This document shows, piece by piece, positions 18,086-26,707 of a stretch of DNA of 64,000 bases (positions are counted from its first letter, which is position 1; every line of letters starts with the position of its first letter). The notes beneath the pieces are model-generated. The model worked only from the letters and a program-made list of their open reading frames with translations, was not told the DNA's origin and did no database searches. The DNA comes from Pusillimonas sp. UBA3987 (lineage in GTDB: Bacteria > Pseudomonadota > Gammaproteobacteria > Burkholderiales > Burkholderiaceae_B): assembly GCA_002384935.1 (NCBI GenBank), contig DGCD01000007.1:1-64000 (forward strand), written 5' to 3'. The translations under genes and the position numbers were made by a program.

Positions 18086-19152
18086 ACATGCTTGTTTTCC
18101 GCCTTGGCTTCACGGGCCAGAAGGTCGGAAACTGCCTGTTTAGGGGAAATGCCTTCAAACAGAACGTTGCACACGGCTTGGGTCATGGGAAGCTCAACGT
18201 CGTAACGCTTGCCCAGTTTGAGGGCAGCCCTTGCGCAGCGAACCCCTTCGGCTGTCATCCCTGTTGCAAGAATGTCGGCTAACTGTCGCCCTTGGCCGAT
18301 TGCCAGACCGACTTGCCGATTGCGCGACAAAGGCCCGGTTGCAGTCAGCACAAGGTCCCCCAGGCCTGTCAGGCCTGAAAAAGTGTCGGCTTGTCCGCCC
18401 ATTGCCAGTCCAAGCCGTTGCATCTCGGCCAGGCCACGCGTAATGATGGCTGCGCGGGCATTGGTGCCCAGTTCGAGCCCGTCGGCGATGCCGCATGCAA
18501 TCGCCATGACGTTTTTCATGGCGCCGCCAACTTCAACGCCGATGATGTCGTTACTTGAGTAGATTCGAACCGAACCGCCATGCAACGCTTCAGTGGTGCG
18601 TTCAATCACATTTTGGGAGTCGCTGGCGATGGTCAGCGCAACAGGCAGTCCTTGCGCCACTTCCTTGGCAAAAGAGGGGCCTGAAAGTACACCGAGCCCC
18701 ACGTGGCTGAAACTGCCCAGCGATGCTTGCGCAATCTCGTGGGGAAGTCGCCCGTTTTCAGGATCAAAACCTTTGCATGTCCAGATCACGCTGACGAATT
18801 CGTCGGTTTGTCTTAAATAAGGTGCAATCCGCGAGCAGATGTCAGCGAGCCCGGCAACGGGCACACCCATTATGATGAGGCGATTGCATTTGACTGGCCC
18901 GGCGAGACAGACATGATGTAATGCCTCTTCAAAGTTGCTTGTTGCCTGCAGCGTATCCGGTAAGACAATGTCGGGCAGGTAGCGCGTGTTTTGTCTTTGG
19001 TGGCCAATAGCCCGGGTTGTAGCGGGGTCGCGGGCCCAGATAAGGGTGTTGCTTTGCCGGCTTGCAATAGCGGCAAGTGCCGTTCCCCAACTGCCCGCGC
19101 CCAGTACGCTAACGTGTAACGGGCTGGGGGCGGTTGCCGTTGTTGCAGTCAT
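18067..19152 (-). CDS. gpsA: NAD(P)H-dependent glycerol-3-phosphate dehydrogenase
   Basis: GpsA reduces dihydroxyacetone phosphate to sn-glycerol 3-phosphate, the backbone for phospholipids. The 361-residue product begins its Rossmann fold with VLGAGSWGTALA (residues 16-27) and has the GPSFAKEVA catalytic-lysine block and a C-terminal helical domain with GVEVGGAMKNVMAIACG. It is slightly longer than E. coli GpsA (339), mainly from short insertions. It is the last gene of the rhodanese-grxC-secB-gpsA operon, 11 bases after secB, an order shared by many proteobacteria. Confidence 0.96.
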   Translation of the reverse strand: MTATTATAPSPLHVSVLGAGSWGTALAAIASRQSNTLIWARDPATTRAIGHQRQNTRYLPDIVLPDTLQATSNFEEALHHVCLAGPVKCNRLIIMGVPVAGLADICSRIAPYLRQTDEFVSVIWTCKGFDPENGRLPHEIAQASLGSFSHVGLGVLSGPSFAKEVAQGLPVALTIASDSQNVIERTTEALHGGSVRIYSSNDIIGVEVGGAMKNVMAIACGIADGLELGTNARAAIITRGLAEMQRLGLAMGGQADTFSGLTGLGDLVLTATGPLSRNRQVGLAIGQGRQLADILATGMTAEGVRCARAALKLGKRYDVELPMTQAVCNVLFEGISPKQAVSDLLAREAKAENKHVYKPPR

Positions 19153-19163
19153 TGCTGTACCGG

Positions 19164-19679
19164 TTATTGCTTCGTTGTACCGGGGGGTATTTCAATGCCG
19201 GCGCCCTGTTGCTTGTTGTCTTCGGCAGCTTGTGCCAAACGCTGTTCATAAAGCGATTGGAAGTTGACTTCGGCCAGGTGTAGCGCAGGCATCGTGGTGC
19301 GCGTGATGGCATCGGCAATGGTTGCGCGCAGATAAGGGTAAAGCATGGTGGGGCAAACAATGCCCAGCAACGGGTCGAGCTGTTCAGCCGGAATGTTGGC
19401 TGCCTCAAAGATACCGGCCTGGGTGGCTTCGACCAAGTACAGTGTTTTATCGTTAATGCGGGTTGTTACCGTTACCTGAACGGTGGATTCGTAAATTGTA
19501 TCGGCCAGTTGTTGACCACCCACATTGATGCTGACCTCAACTTGGGGGGCCTCTTGCTCCAGGAAAATCTGGGGGGCGTTGGGCATTTCCAGGGAAAGGT
19601 CTTTAACGTAAGTACGTTGCAGGTTGAAGCTGGGTTCTTTGTCCTGACTGTTGGCGGCTGCCTGATCTTGTTCGGCCAT
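19164..19679 (-). CDS. secB: Protein-export chaperone SecB
   Basis: SecB is a cytoplasmic tetramer that keeps preproteins unfolded and hands them to SecA. The 171-residue protein carries the conserved ALYLRTYVKDLS-like start block (here FNLQRTYVKDLSLEMPNAP), the middle LYLVEATQAGIF and the LFPYARATIADA equivalent CPTMLYPYLRATIADA. The acidic Gln/Ala-rich N- and C-terminal tails are typical. It lies between grxC and gpsA on the minus strand. Confidence 0.96.
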   Translation of the reverse strand: MAEQDQAAANSQDKEPSFNLQRTYVKDLSLEMPNAPQIFLEQEAPQVEVSINVGGQQLADTIYESTVQVTVTTRINDKTLYLVEATQAGIFEAANIPAEQLDPLLGIVCPTMLYPYLRATIADAITRTTMPALHLAEVNFQSLYEQRLAQAAEDNKQQGAGIEIPPGTTKQ

Positions 19680-19736
19680 TCTATGTTCCTGATAGGTGAA
19701 TTGCCCTTGCTGGAAGGGGCGTACTTTGAACGTGTG

Positions 19737-19994
19737 TTAACTGTTTAAAAGGGGAGTGAGTTTGTCCGCACGATCGAGTGCGGCCAGTTCGTCGTAACCC
19801 CCGACATGGGTGTCGCCAATATAAATCTGGGGTACTGTACGGCGCCCAGTTCGTTCCATCATGAGCGCACGCTGCTCCTGGTCTGTATCAATCCGGATTT
19901 TTGTGATTTCGGATACACCACGTTTTTTCAGCAGCATTTCAGCACGCACGCAGAACGGACAAACGGCGGTGCAATACATTGTGACTATTGCCAT
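19737..19994 (-). CDS. grxC: Glutaredoxin 3
   Basis: This 85-residue thiol-disulfide exchange protein uses glutathione to reduce disulfides in the cytoplasm. The active site CPFC is at residues 11-14, and the glutathione-binding TVPQIYIGDTHVGGYDEL block is complete. Length is normal for GrxC (83 in E. coli). It sits 46 bases after the rhodanese gene and 57 before secB in the same operon. Confidence 0.96.
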   Translation of the reverse strand: MAIVTMYCTAVCPFCVRAEMLLKKRGVSEITKIRIDTDQEQRALMMERTGRRTVPQIYIGDTHVGGYDELAALDRADKLTPLLNS

Positions 19995-20040
19995 GTGAAC
20001 CTCGGTAAAGTGTGAAACGGAGATCGTAGAAGGGTAACGC

Positions 20041-20454
20041 TTAGTGTTTACCGCTCACCGGCATGCCGGCGTCTATCCATTTGCGCAGCCCTCCTTCAAG
20101 GGCAACGGCTTCACTAAAGCCGTTTTTGCGCAGCTTACCGGCTACCGTAGCCGATTCACGCCCATGTTCGCAAACGATGATAATGGGCTTGTCTTTGGGT
20201 AGCGTGCTCATTTTGGCCTCGATGTCGGCCGCCGGAATGTTTTTCGCCTGGGGAATACTGCCCCCTTTGAATTTTTCGTGGCTGCGTACGTCAATGAATA
20301 CACCATTGTTTTGGTTCGCCAATTGCACGGCTTGCGAAACGCCGACCGCGCTTGCGCGTGTCCCTTTCATAATTGCAGGCCATAAAAGCATGACCCCGGA
20401 TACAAGGGCTATTATTACAATATAAAGGTTGTTTTCGCTAAGAAGAAAGTCCAC
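20041..20454 (-). CDS. Membrane-anchored rhodanese-like protein
   Basis: An N-terminal membrane span (about residues 8-28) anchors a single rhodanese domain; total length 137. The active loop VCEHGRES supplies the catalytic Cys, so sulfur transfer is chemically possible. The natural substrate is unknown. Relatives (YibN in E. coli) occupy the same position in front of grxC and secB. The orientation of the anchor cannot be settled from sequence. It is divergent from gpmA. Confidence 0.9.
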   Translation of the reverse strand: MDFLLSENNLYIVIIALVSGVMLLWPAIMKGTRASAVGVSQAVQLANQNNGVFIDVRSHEKFKGGSIPQAKNIPAADIEAKMSTLPKDKPIIIVCEHGRESATVAGKLRKNGFSEAVALEGGLRKWIDAGMPVSGKH

Positions 20455-20544
20455 GATACGGTCCAGTTTGATTCGTCAAAAAAACTTCGATAATACGGGA
20501 TTATAAAATGGACGCGCTTATTCAATTTTTAGGTAGCTTGTCTC
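20455..20544. promoter_or_regulatory. Divergent promoter region between rhodanese gene and gpmA
   Basis: On the minus strand a perfect TATAAT lies at 20505-20500 with a TTGAAT 14 bases upstream (20525-20520). On the plus strand TTGATT (20468-20473) precedes GATAAT (20489-20494) by 15 bases. Both spacings are short of the ideal 17, so the hexamers are candidates only. The 90-base gap is clearly AT-richer than the flanking genes. Confidence 0.4.
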
Positions 20545-21297
20545 ATGCATAAATTAGTACTCATGCGCCATGGTGAAAGCCAGTGGAATCTTGAAAATCG
20601 TTTCACCGGTTGGACTGATGTTGATCTGACTGAAACGGGCCGGATGCAGGCGCAAAAAGCCGGTGAACTGCTCAAGGCCGAGGGGTTTGAGTTCGACCTG
20701 GCGTTTTCGTCTGTGCTCAAGCGCGCCATTCGAACTTTGTGGATTGCGCTCGATGCAATGGATTCCATGTATACCCCCGTCGGTCTGAATTGGCGTCTGA
20801 ACGAGCGCCATTATGGTGCTCTGCAGGGTTTGAACAAGTCGGAAACGGCGGCCAAGTATGGTGACGAGCAGGTGCTGGTATGGCGTCGTGCTTACGCTAT
20901 TGCCCCCAACCCGCTTGAGCTCGATGATCCGCGTCATCCTCGTTTCGATAAACGTTATGCCAGGATACCGTCAGCGCAGCTCCCGGCGACCGAATGTCTT
21001 AAAGATACGGTCGATCGTGTAGTTCCTTTCTGGGACGAGACGATTGCGCCCGCCCTCAAGTCGGGCCGCAAGGTACTGGTGGCTGCGCATGGAAACAGTT
21101 TACGGGCGCTTATCAAGCATCTTGATGGGATTTCCGATGACGATATCGTCAAACTGAATATTCCCACCGGTCAACCGCTGGTTTATGAGCTTGATGAGGC
21201 ACTTCGTCCGATTCGTAACTATTATCTGGGCGACGCCGCCGAAATTGAAGCTGCGATGGCAGCAGTGGCTGCTCAGGGCAAAGCGAAGAAGGGCTAG
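20545..21297 (+). CDS. gpmA: 2,3-bisphosphoglycerate-dependent phosphoglycerate mutase
   Basis: GpmA interconverts 3- and 2-phosphoglycerate in glycolysis and gluconeogenesis. The 250-residue enzyme opens with LVLMRHGESQWNLENRFTGW, containing phospho-histidine His10 (RHG), and keeps NERHYGALQGLNK, the YAIAPNP substrate loop and catalytic AAHGNSLRAL near residue 183. Length equals E. coli GpmA. It heads a plus-strand run with envC, ctpA and moeB, an arrangement common in proteobacteria. Confidence 0.97.
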   Translation: MHKLVLMRHGESQWNLENRFTGWTDVDLTETGRMQAQKAGELLKAEGFEFDLAFSSVLKRAIRTLWIALDAMDSMYTPVGLNWRLNERHYGALQGLNKSETAAKYGDEQVLVWRRAYAIAPNPLELDDPRHPRFDKRYARIPSAQLPATECLKDTVDRVVPFWDETIAPALKSGRKVLVAAHGNSLRALIKHLDGISDDDIVKLNIPTGQPLVYELDEALRPIRNYYLGDAAEIEAAMAAVAAQGKAKKG

Positions 21298-21302
21298 TGC
21301 TT

Positions 21303-22718
21303 ATGCGCCATGTGCTCGGCTTGGTGGTGTTGGCCTTATGGTCGGCGATCGCGGGGGCAGATGAAACCTCCGCGCAGCTAAAGGCTCGCCAGGCCCAAAT
21401 GGAGCAACAGCAGGCCGAGTTGCAGGCGCGCATCAATGAAGTCCAGGAATCCATTGGACGCGAGGCACGCTCCAGAAAGGATGTGCTTGATCAGCTTCGG
21501 GATTCAGAGTCGGCGATTTCAGCGGTGGCGCGTGAGCTTGCCGATTTGGCTGATGAAGAAAAGCGTGTCACTCAAGAGCAAAAGCGATTGGCACAGGGTA
21601 TTGCGCAAACCCACGAGCGGATCGATATTCAACGTGAAACGCTGGCTGATCAATTGAGGGCCCAGTATGCCGGTGGATTGTCGCCCTGGACTGCATTGCT
21701 TTCCGGCGAGGACCCTCAGCGTATCGGGCGTGAGCTGGCTTACCTGGGTTATGTTTCGAGCGCCCAGGCGAAGGGTGTGCGCGATTTGCAGGAAAGCCTG
21801 GCACAGCTGGAAGTGCTGACACAGCAATTAAAGCGGCGTGAGGCCGATCTCGACGCCTTGCAGGCAAAAACCAGTCAGAAGAAACAGGAGCTCGAGAAGC
21901 AAAAAGCGGAACGAGAACAGGTGCTGGCGCGTGTGGAGGCAGCATTAAAGCAACGTCGATCCGAGGCTGAAACGCTTGAGCGGGATTCGCAGCGTCTGGA
22001 AGGGCTGGTAAGTGGCCTGCAAACAGCCATCAAGGCGCAAGAGGCGGCAGAGCGTCGTGAACGGGAGCGTCTGGCCGCCGAGCGCAGAAAACGTGAGCAG
22101 GAGGCTGCCGAGCGCGCGCGTTTGGAGCGTGAGGCCAGGGAGCGCGAGATTGAAGTTGTTCGAGTGGCGCCATCTGAACCCGTGACGACGGTTGAAGCAA
22201 CAGAGCCGGACACAACGGAATCTGAAACAGCAGGTTCGCAATTGGCTGGGCGTGATGAAGCCAGGCCGGATACGCCGACAAGTCCCGCTCCTGAAGAAAC
22301 CGTTGTGCCTCAGGAACCAATTGCGCCGTTGTCCGGTCTGAGAAAAGGGCTTCCTGCGCCGGTTAAAGGCCAGGTGCTGGGGCGTTTTGGCACCGAGCGT
22401 CCGGATGGCGGCGTTTGGCGGGGTATTGTCTTGCGTGCTCCCGAAGGAACCGCGGTGCGGCCTGTGGCTGCGGGCCGTGTGGCTTACGCCAATTGGCTTA
22501 ACGGCTTTGGTAATTTGCTGATTGTCGACCATGGTGAAGGCTATTTAAGCGTGTATGCCTATAACCAAAGTCTGCTCAAGAAAGTGGGAGAGCGTGTAGG
22601 TCCGGGCGATACGATTGCCAGGGTCGGTGCAACAGGCGGACAGGTTGAACCTGGCCTGTATTTTGAAATCCGGCATGATGGTGCACCGGTAAACCCGCTG
22701 ATTTGGTTGGCGCGTTAA
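21303..22718 (+). CDS. envC: EnvC-like murein hydrolase activator (degenerate LytM domain)
   Basis: EnvC activates periplasmic amidases that split the cell wall at division. The 471-residue product has a signal peptide (residues 1-20), a long coiled coil (about 25-280, rich in Gln, Glu and Arg, with repeated ER-rich segments), a Pro/Thr/Glu-rich linker, and a C-terminal LytM/M23 domain (about 350-471). The metal ligands of active M23 peptidases are missing: WRGIVLR replaces the HxGxD box and YAYN replaces the HxH box. It is therefore an activator, not a hydrolase. GTG 21297 overlaps the gpmA stop; ATG 21303 has better spacing from AAGAAGGG. Confidence 0.9.
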   Translation: MRHVLGLVVLALWSAIAGADETSAQLKARQAQMEQQQAELQARINEVQESIGREARSRKDVLDQLRDSESAISAVARELADLADEEKRVTQEQKRLAQGIAQTHERIDIQRETLADQLRAQYAGGLSPWTALLSGEDPQRIGRELAYLGYVSSAQAKGVRDLQESLAQLEVLTQQLKRREADLDALQAKTSQKKQELEKQKAEREQVLARVEAALKQRRSEAETLERDSQRLEGLVSGLQTAIKAQEAAERRERERLAAERRKREQEAAERARLEREAREREIEVVRVAPSEPVTTVEATEPDTTESETAGSQLAGRDEARPDTPTSPAPEETVVPQEPIAPLSGLRKGLPAPVKGQVLGRFGTERPDGGVWRGIVLRAPEGTAVRPVAAGRVAYANWLNGFGNLLIVDHGEGYLSVYAYNQSLLKKVGERVGPGDTIARVGATGGQVEPGLYFEIRHDGAPVNPLIWLAR

Positions 22719-22772
22719 GGTACTATAGGCGCAGTAGGCAGTTATATTGATGTTTTTAATACGGGAATGTGC

Positions 22773-24287
22773 ATGGGCACTCGCAAAATAGGTCGGTTTG
22801 GGTTGGTTATGTCAGGCGTTGTGGGCGGGGTTCTGCTCAGTCTGGGTATTTCCGCCGTGGCACAACGTGGGGAACCGCTGCCGTTAAAAGAGCTGCAACA
22901 GTTCGCTAATGTTTTTTCCGCGATCAAATCCAGTTACGTTGAATCGTTGGGTGACAAAGACCTGATGGACGACGCAATTCGCGGCATGTTCAGCGATCTG
23001 GATCCGCATTCCGCGTATCTGGACCCGGAAGCGTTCAAGGAGATGGAGGCCATCACCCAGGGTGGTTTTGGCGGCCTGGGTATTGAAATCGGCAGTGAAG
23101 ACGGCATGCCTAAAGTCATCGCGCCCATCGAGGACACCCCTGCTGCCCGCGCGGGTATCATGTCCGGCGACATTATTACGCACATTGATGGCAAGGCCAC
23201 CAAGGGCATGTCCCTCTCCGAAGCAGTCAAGCTGATGCGGGGCGAGCCTCAGACGGCCATCGTTTTAACGATTCGTCGTGCAGGCCAGGACAAACCGCTT
23301 ATCGTAAAAATTGTGCGCGATATGATTAAAGTGCGCAGTGTGCGCAGCAAAATGCTGCCCGACGATATTGCCTATGTCAGAATCAGTCAGTTCCAGGAAC
23401 GAACGGTGTCCGATCTGGCTAAACAATTAAGAGAATTGGGCGAAGCCGGCACGCCAAAAGGTATGGTGCTCGATTTGCGCAACGACCCCGGTGGCCTGCT
23501 TGATGCGGCAATCGGTGTTTCCTCGGCATTCCTGCCGCCCGATGTCCTGGTGGTGTCCACCAAAGGGCGTATTCCGTCGGCCAATCGAGAGTACTTCGCC
23601 AAGCCAGTCGATTACGTGCGCAGTTTTGGGGGCGGCGTCAACAACGATTATGCCTTCCCTGAGTGGGCCAGAACGATTCCCCTGGTGGTGCTGATCAATG
23701 TGGGTTCGGCCTCGGCGTCGGAAATTGTTGCGGGCGCACTGCAAGATCATGAGCGTGCCAGGGTGCTGGGTAACCGGTCGTTTGGTAAAGGGTCGGTCCA
23801 AAGCGTTTTGCCGTTATCGGAAGATTCAGGCATCAAGCTCACCACGGCCTTGTATTACACCCCCAACGGGCGTTCTATCCAGGCAACGGGCGTGGAGCCT
23901 GACATTACCGTCGACGACACGGCACAGGGGAATCTTTTCCGCATCCCGCGCGAGGCCGATCTGGAGCATCATCTGGCCAATGGGACTGCGGCGCCGGAAG
24001 TGGTAACGCCTACCGAAGACGAGCAGGAAATCGATCCGGACATCAAGATGTTTGAAATCGGTGGTGACGACGATTTCCAGCTCAAGCAGGCCGTGAATCT
24101 TTTGCAAGGCAAGGAGATACGCCAGAACGAGCTGGAAGCTAAACCTGCCGCTACGGAAGCAGAAAAAAAAAATGATGTAGAAAGCGCGCAGGCCAAGCCT
24201 GTTGCGCCGGCCCGCCTGAGTGACACGCCTTCCGGCACTGTAGAGCGCTACCGCTTGACGCCCGACGGCATGATCAAGGTCGAATAA
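22773..24287 (+). CDS. ctpA: S41-family C-terminal processing protease CtpA
   Basis: This periplasmic serine protease trims or degrades envelope proteins, often cell-wall enzymes, at their C-termini. The 504-residue protein has a signal peptide or anchor (about residues 8-30), a PDZ domain (about 85-175, with GLGIEI and GIMSGD), and the S41 core with the SASASE serine box and the GNRSFGKGS lysine box that make the Ser-Lys dyad. ATG 22773 fits the GGGA site better than ATG 22767. Ten A in a row near 24163 lie in the low-complexity tail. Its stop shares a base with the moeB start. EnvC next door is a likely functional neighbour. Confidence 0.93.
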   Translation: MGTRKIGRFGLVMSGVVGGVLLSLGISAVAQRGEPLPLKELQQFANVFSAIKSSYVESLGDKDLMDDAIRGMFSDLDPHSAYLDPEAFKEMEAITQGGFGGLGIEIGSEDGMPKVIAPIEDTPAARAGIMSGDIITHIDGKATKGMSLSEAVKLMRGEPQTAIVLTIRRAGQDKPLIVKIVRDMIKVRSVRSKMLPDDIAYVRISQFQERTVSDLAKQLRELGEAGTPKGMVLDLRNDPGGLLDAAIGVSSAFLPPDVLVVSTKGRIPSANREYFAKPVDYVRSFGGGVNNDYAFPEWARTIPLVVLINVGSASASEIVAGALQDHERARVLGNRSFGKGSVQSVLPLSEDSGIKLTTALYYTPNGRSIQATGVEPDITVDDTAQGNLFRIPREADLEHHLANGTAAPEVVTPTEDEQEIDPDIKMFEIGGDDDFQLKQAVNLLQGKEIRQNELEAKPAATEAEKKNDVESAQAKPVAPARLSDTPSGTVERYRLTPDGMIKVE

Positions 24288-25066
24288 TGGACGATGCGCA
24301 ACTCCTGCGTTATGCGCGTCATATTCTTCTTGATGAACTGGGCATTGAAGGACAGGAACGGTTACTTCAATCGCGTGTGTTGATTGTGGGGGCTGGCGGC
24401 CTGGGTTCCCCGGCTGCGCTCTACCTTGCTGGCGCGGGGGTAGGGCATATTGTGCTTGCCGACGACGACGAAGTGGAAATCAGTAACCTGCAGCGGCAAA
24501 TCCTGCATTCGACGGCGTCTGTAGGGCAACCCAAAGCCGAGTCGGGCTTGAAGGCGTTGGGGCGTTTGAATCCGCAGGTTGAAGTAGAGGCGTATGTCGG
24601 GCGCTTAAGCGGCCACTTGCTTGACCAGGCCGTTGCTCAAGCTGATATCGTGCTCGATTGCTGTGATAATTTCGAAACGCGACATGACGTTAACCGAAGT
24701 TGTGTTGCGTATCGCCGTCCATTGGTGTCGGGTGCGGCAATCCGTTTCTCCGGCCAGGTCAGCGTGTTCGACATGCGACGTGCCGACGCGCCCTGTTATC
24801 AATGTTTATTTCCGCAGGCTGATGAGGCTGAGGAGCTTAGCTGCGCAACAACCGGCGTTCTGGGCCCGCTGGTTGGCATCATCGGCAGCATGCAGGCGGC
24901 AGAAGCCGTTAAAGTGATTGCAAAAATAGGTGAGCCGCTGGTGGGGCGTCTTTTGTGTCTCGACGCGTTGCGTATGCAGTGGAACGAAATCCGGTTTCGT
25001 AAAGACCCGGCCTGCCTGGTATGTGCCGGCCGTGACACAAAAACCAGTGAGTCAGGTACGCAGTGA
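24287..25066 (+). CDS. moeB: MoeB/ThiF-family ubiquitin-like protein adenylyltransferase
   Basis: Enzymes of this type adenylate the C-terminal glycine of a small sulfur carrier (MoaD for molybdopterin, ThiS for thiamin). The 259-residue protein shows VGAGGLGSPAALYLAGAG (nucleotide loop, about residues 36-53), DEVEISNLQRQILH with the conserved Arg, and two zinc CxxC pairs (CYQC, CLVC). No moaD or thiS lies beside it, so whether it serves molybdopterin, thiamin or both is open; thiG is 30 kb away. Its 3' end overlaps the convergent phosphatase gene by 15 bases. Confidence 0.88.
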   Translation: MDDAQLLRYARHILLDELGIEGQERLLQSRVLIVGAGGLGSPAALYLAGAGVGHIVLADDDEVEISNLQRQILHSTASVGQPKAESGLKALGRLNPQVEVEAYVGRLSGHLLDQAVAQADIVLDCCDNFETRHDVNRSCVAYRRPLVSGAAIRFSGQVSVFDMRRADAPCYQCLFPQADEAEELSCATTGVLGPLVGIIGSMQAAEAVKVIAKIGEPLVGRLLCLDALRMQWNEIRFRKDPACLVCAGRDTKTSESGTQ

Positions 25067-25783
25067 TTTTCGTCCGGTTAACAGTTGCCCCAGGCTGTTA
25101 ACCCGTAAATTGACGTACTGGTTGCGACCCCGATGCGATGCCGAAAACGGGGTCGACGGATGGTAAACATGCACTGTACGCATGCCGGCTTGCCGCGCGG
25201 TTTTCAGATTCTTCAGGGTGTCTTCGACCAGAATGATTTTTGCCGGCGAGGTGCCCAGGCGGGCCCGTATTTGCTGCATCAGCGCGCGCGAAGGCTTGGG
25301 GCGGATTTTGCCTTGCAGATGCATGTGGTCGATAGACCAGATCATGTCGAAAAAAGGCAGAATTCCCAGCGTGTGCAAGACGGTTCTCGCATACTTTTCG
25401 GGTGCGTTGGTCAGTAATATTTTCATGCCGGCCAGGCGTTGGAATTTTCGGTTCAGCCCGGCTTCCGAATGAACCAGCGGGCGGGGATCGAAGTCGTGGC
25501 TTAAATCCAGAAAGGTTTTGGCATGTATGCCATGGTGCTTTACCAGGCCAATGACGGTTGCGCCGTAGCGTTGCCAATACAATGCGCGCAGGTGGTTCGC
25601 TTGTGATTCGTCGACATTCAGGCTTTTCGCGACGGCGTCAGTCATCTTGCCGTCGATTACCTTGAATATCGACTTGGAACTGTCGTGCAACGTGTTATCA
25701 AGGTCAAATAGCCATACCGGTGCGTTGCGCGCATAGGCGCGACGGGGCCGATGACGCGGCAGACGCAACCCCTGAGATCTCAT
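25052..25783 (-). CDS. HAD-family pyrimidine 5'-nucleotidase
   Basis: The 243-residue protein has the four HAD motifs: DLDNTLHD (nucleophile Asp27), LLTN near residue 122, the lysine after GKIRPKPS, and ILVEDTLKN with the acidic metal ligands. The motif pattern matches the YjjG/Sdt1-like pyrimidine 5'-nucleotidase group, which removes phosphate from UMP-type nucleotides. It follows argB by two bases on the minus strand. The basic N-terminal 20 residues are not part of the domain, so the start could lie a little downstream. Confidence 0.85.
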   Translation of the reverse strand: MRSQGLRLPRHRPRRAYARNAPVWLFDLDNTLHDSSKSIFKVIDGKMTDAVAKSLNVDESQANHLRALYWQRYGATVIGLVKHHGIHAKTFLDLSHDFDPRPLVHSEAGLNRKFQRLAGMKILLTNAPEKYARTVLHTLGILPFFDMIWSIDHMHLQGKIRPKPSRALMQQIRARLGTSPAKIILVEDTLKNLKTARQAGMRTVHVYHPSTPFSASHRGRNQYVNLRVNSLGQLLTGRKSLRT

Positions 25784-25785
25784 TC

Positions 25786-26688
25786 CTAAAAAGCGCTGAT
25801 CATGGTGCCAACGCCACGATCGGTGAGTATTTCAAGCAACAGGCAGTGTGGCACGCGTCCATCGATAACATGAACTGAGTTAACGCCGTTGCGCGCGGCG
25901 TTCAGGGCAGACGATATCTTCGGCAACATACCGCCGGAAATGGTGCCGTCTTCGAACAACTCGTCTATGGTCTGGGCCGACAAGGTGCGCAGCAATTCGC
26001 CTTGTTTGTCGAGCACACCGGGTGTGTTGGTAAGCATGACCAGCTTTTCAGCGCCGAGCACTTCAGCCATTTTCCCGGCAACGAGATCGGCGTTGATATT
26101 GTAGGCTCTGCCATCCTCTCCATAGCCGATCGACGAGATCACCGGGATGAATTGGTCGTCTTGCAGGGCCTTGACCACTGCAGGCTCGATACGCGTGATG
26201 TCGCCCACGTAGCCGATGTCCAGCCATTCGCCCGGCTTTTCCTTGTCGGCGATGAGTTTTTTATGTGCCTGGATAAGACAACCATCTTTGCCCGTAAGAC
26301 CAACAGCCTTGCCGCCGGCCTCGTTGATCATCATGACGATATCTTGTTGTACTTGGCCGCCAAGCACCCATTCGACGACTTCCATGGTTTCCGCATCGGT
26401 AACTCGCATGCCTTGAACGAATGAGCCTTCTTTACCTACACGTTTGAGGGCTTCGTTAATTTGTGGCCCGCCCCCGTGTACCACCACTGGATTCAGCCCC
26501 ACCAATTTAAGAAGGACCACGTCGTGGGCAAAACTGCGCTGCAGTTCGTCTTGTGTCATGGCGTTGCCGCCATACTTGATGACCACTGTTTTACCGTGGA
26601 ATCGGCGGATATAGGGTAGTGCTTCGGAAAGGACGGCTGCTTTTATTGTGGGGGAATGGGAAGATGCGTCGGAGGAGGACATGTTCAT
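25786..26688 (-). CDS. argB: Acetylglutamate kinase
   Basis: ArgB phosphorylates N-acetyl-L-glutamate, the second step of arginine synthesis. The 300-residue product has the KYGGNAM phosphate loop, HGGGPQIN, and the GGMLPKISSALNAARNGV block. The frame extends to 26766, but ATG 26688 or 26682 matches the usual N-terminus. It lies between the thioredoxin-like gene and the HAD phosphatase, with no other arginine gene nearby. Confidence 0.95.
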   Translation of the reverse strand: MNMSSSDASSHSPTIKAAVLSEALPYIRRFHGKTVVIKYGGNAMTQDELQRSFAHDVVLLKLVGLNPVVVHGGGPQINEALKRVGKEGSFVQGMRVTDAETMEVVEWVLGGQVQQDIVMMINEAGGKAVGLTGKDGCLIQAHKKLIADKEKPGEWLDIGYVGDITRIEPAVVKALQDDQFIPVISSIGYGEDGRAYNINADLVAGKMAEVLGAEKLVMLTNTPGVLDKQGELLRTLSAQTIDELFEDGTISGGMLPKISSALNAARNGVNSVHVIDGRVPHCLLLEILTDRGVGTMISAF

Positions 26689-26707
26689 GAAGGCGAAAGG
26701 TGAGGTG

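Noticed and set aside
21945..22532. Minus-strand frame of 195 codons opposite envC
   Set aside because: Arg/Ser/His-rich composition mirrors the repeated Glu/Arg codons of the EnvC coiled coil; no motif or ribosome-binding site.
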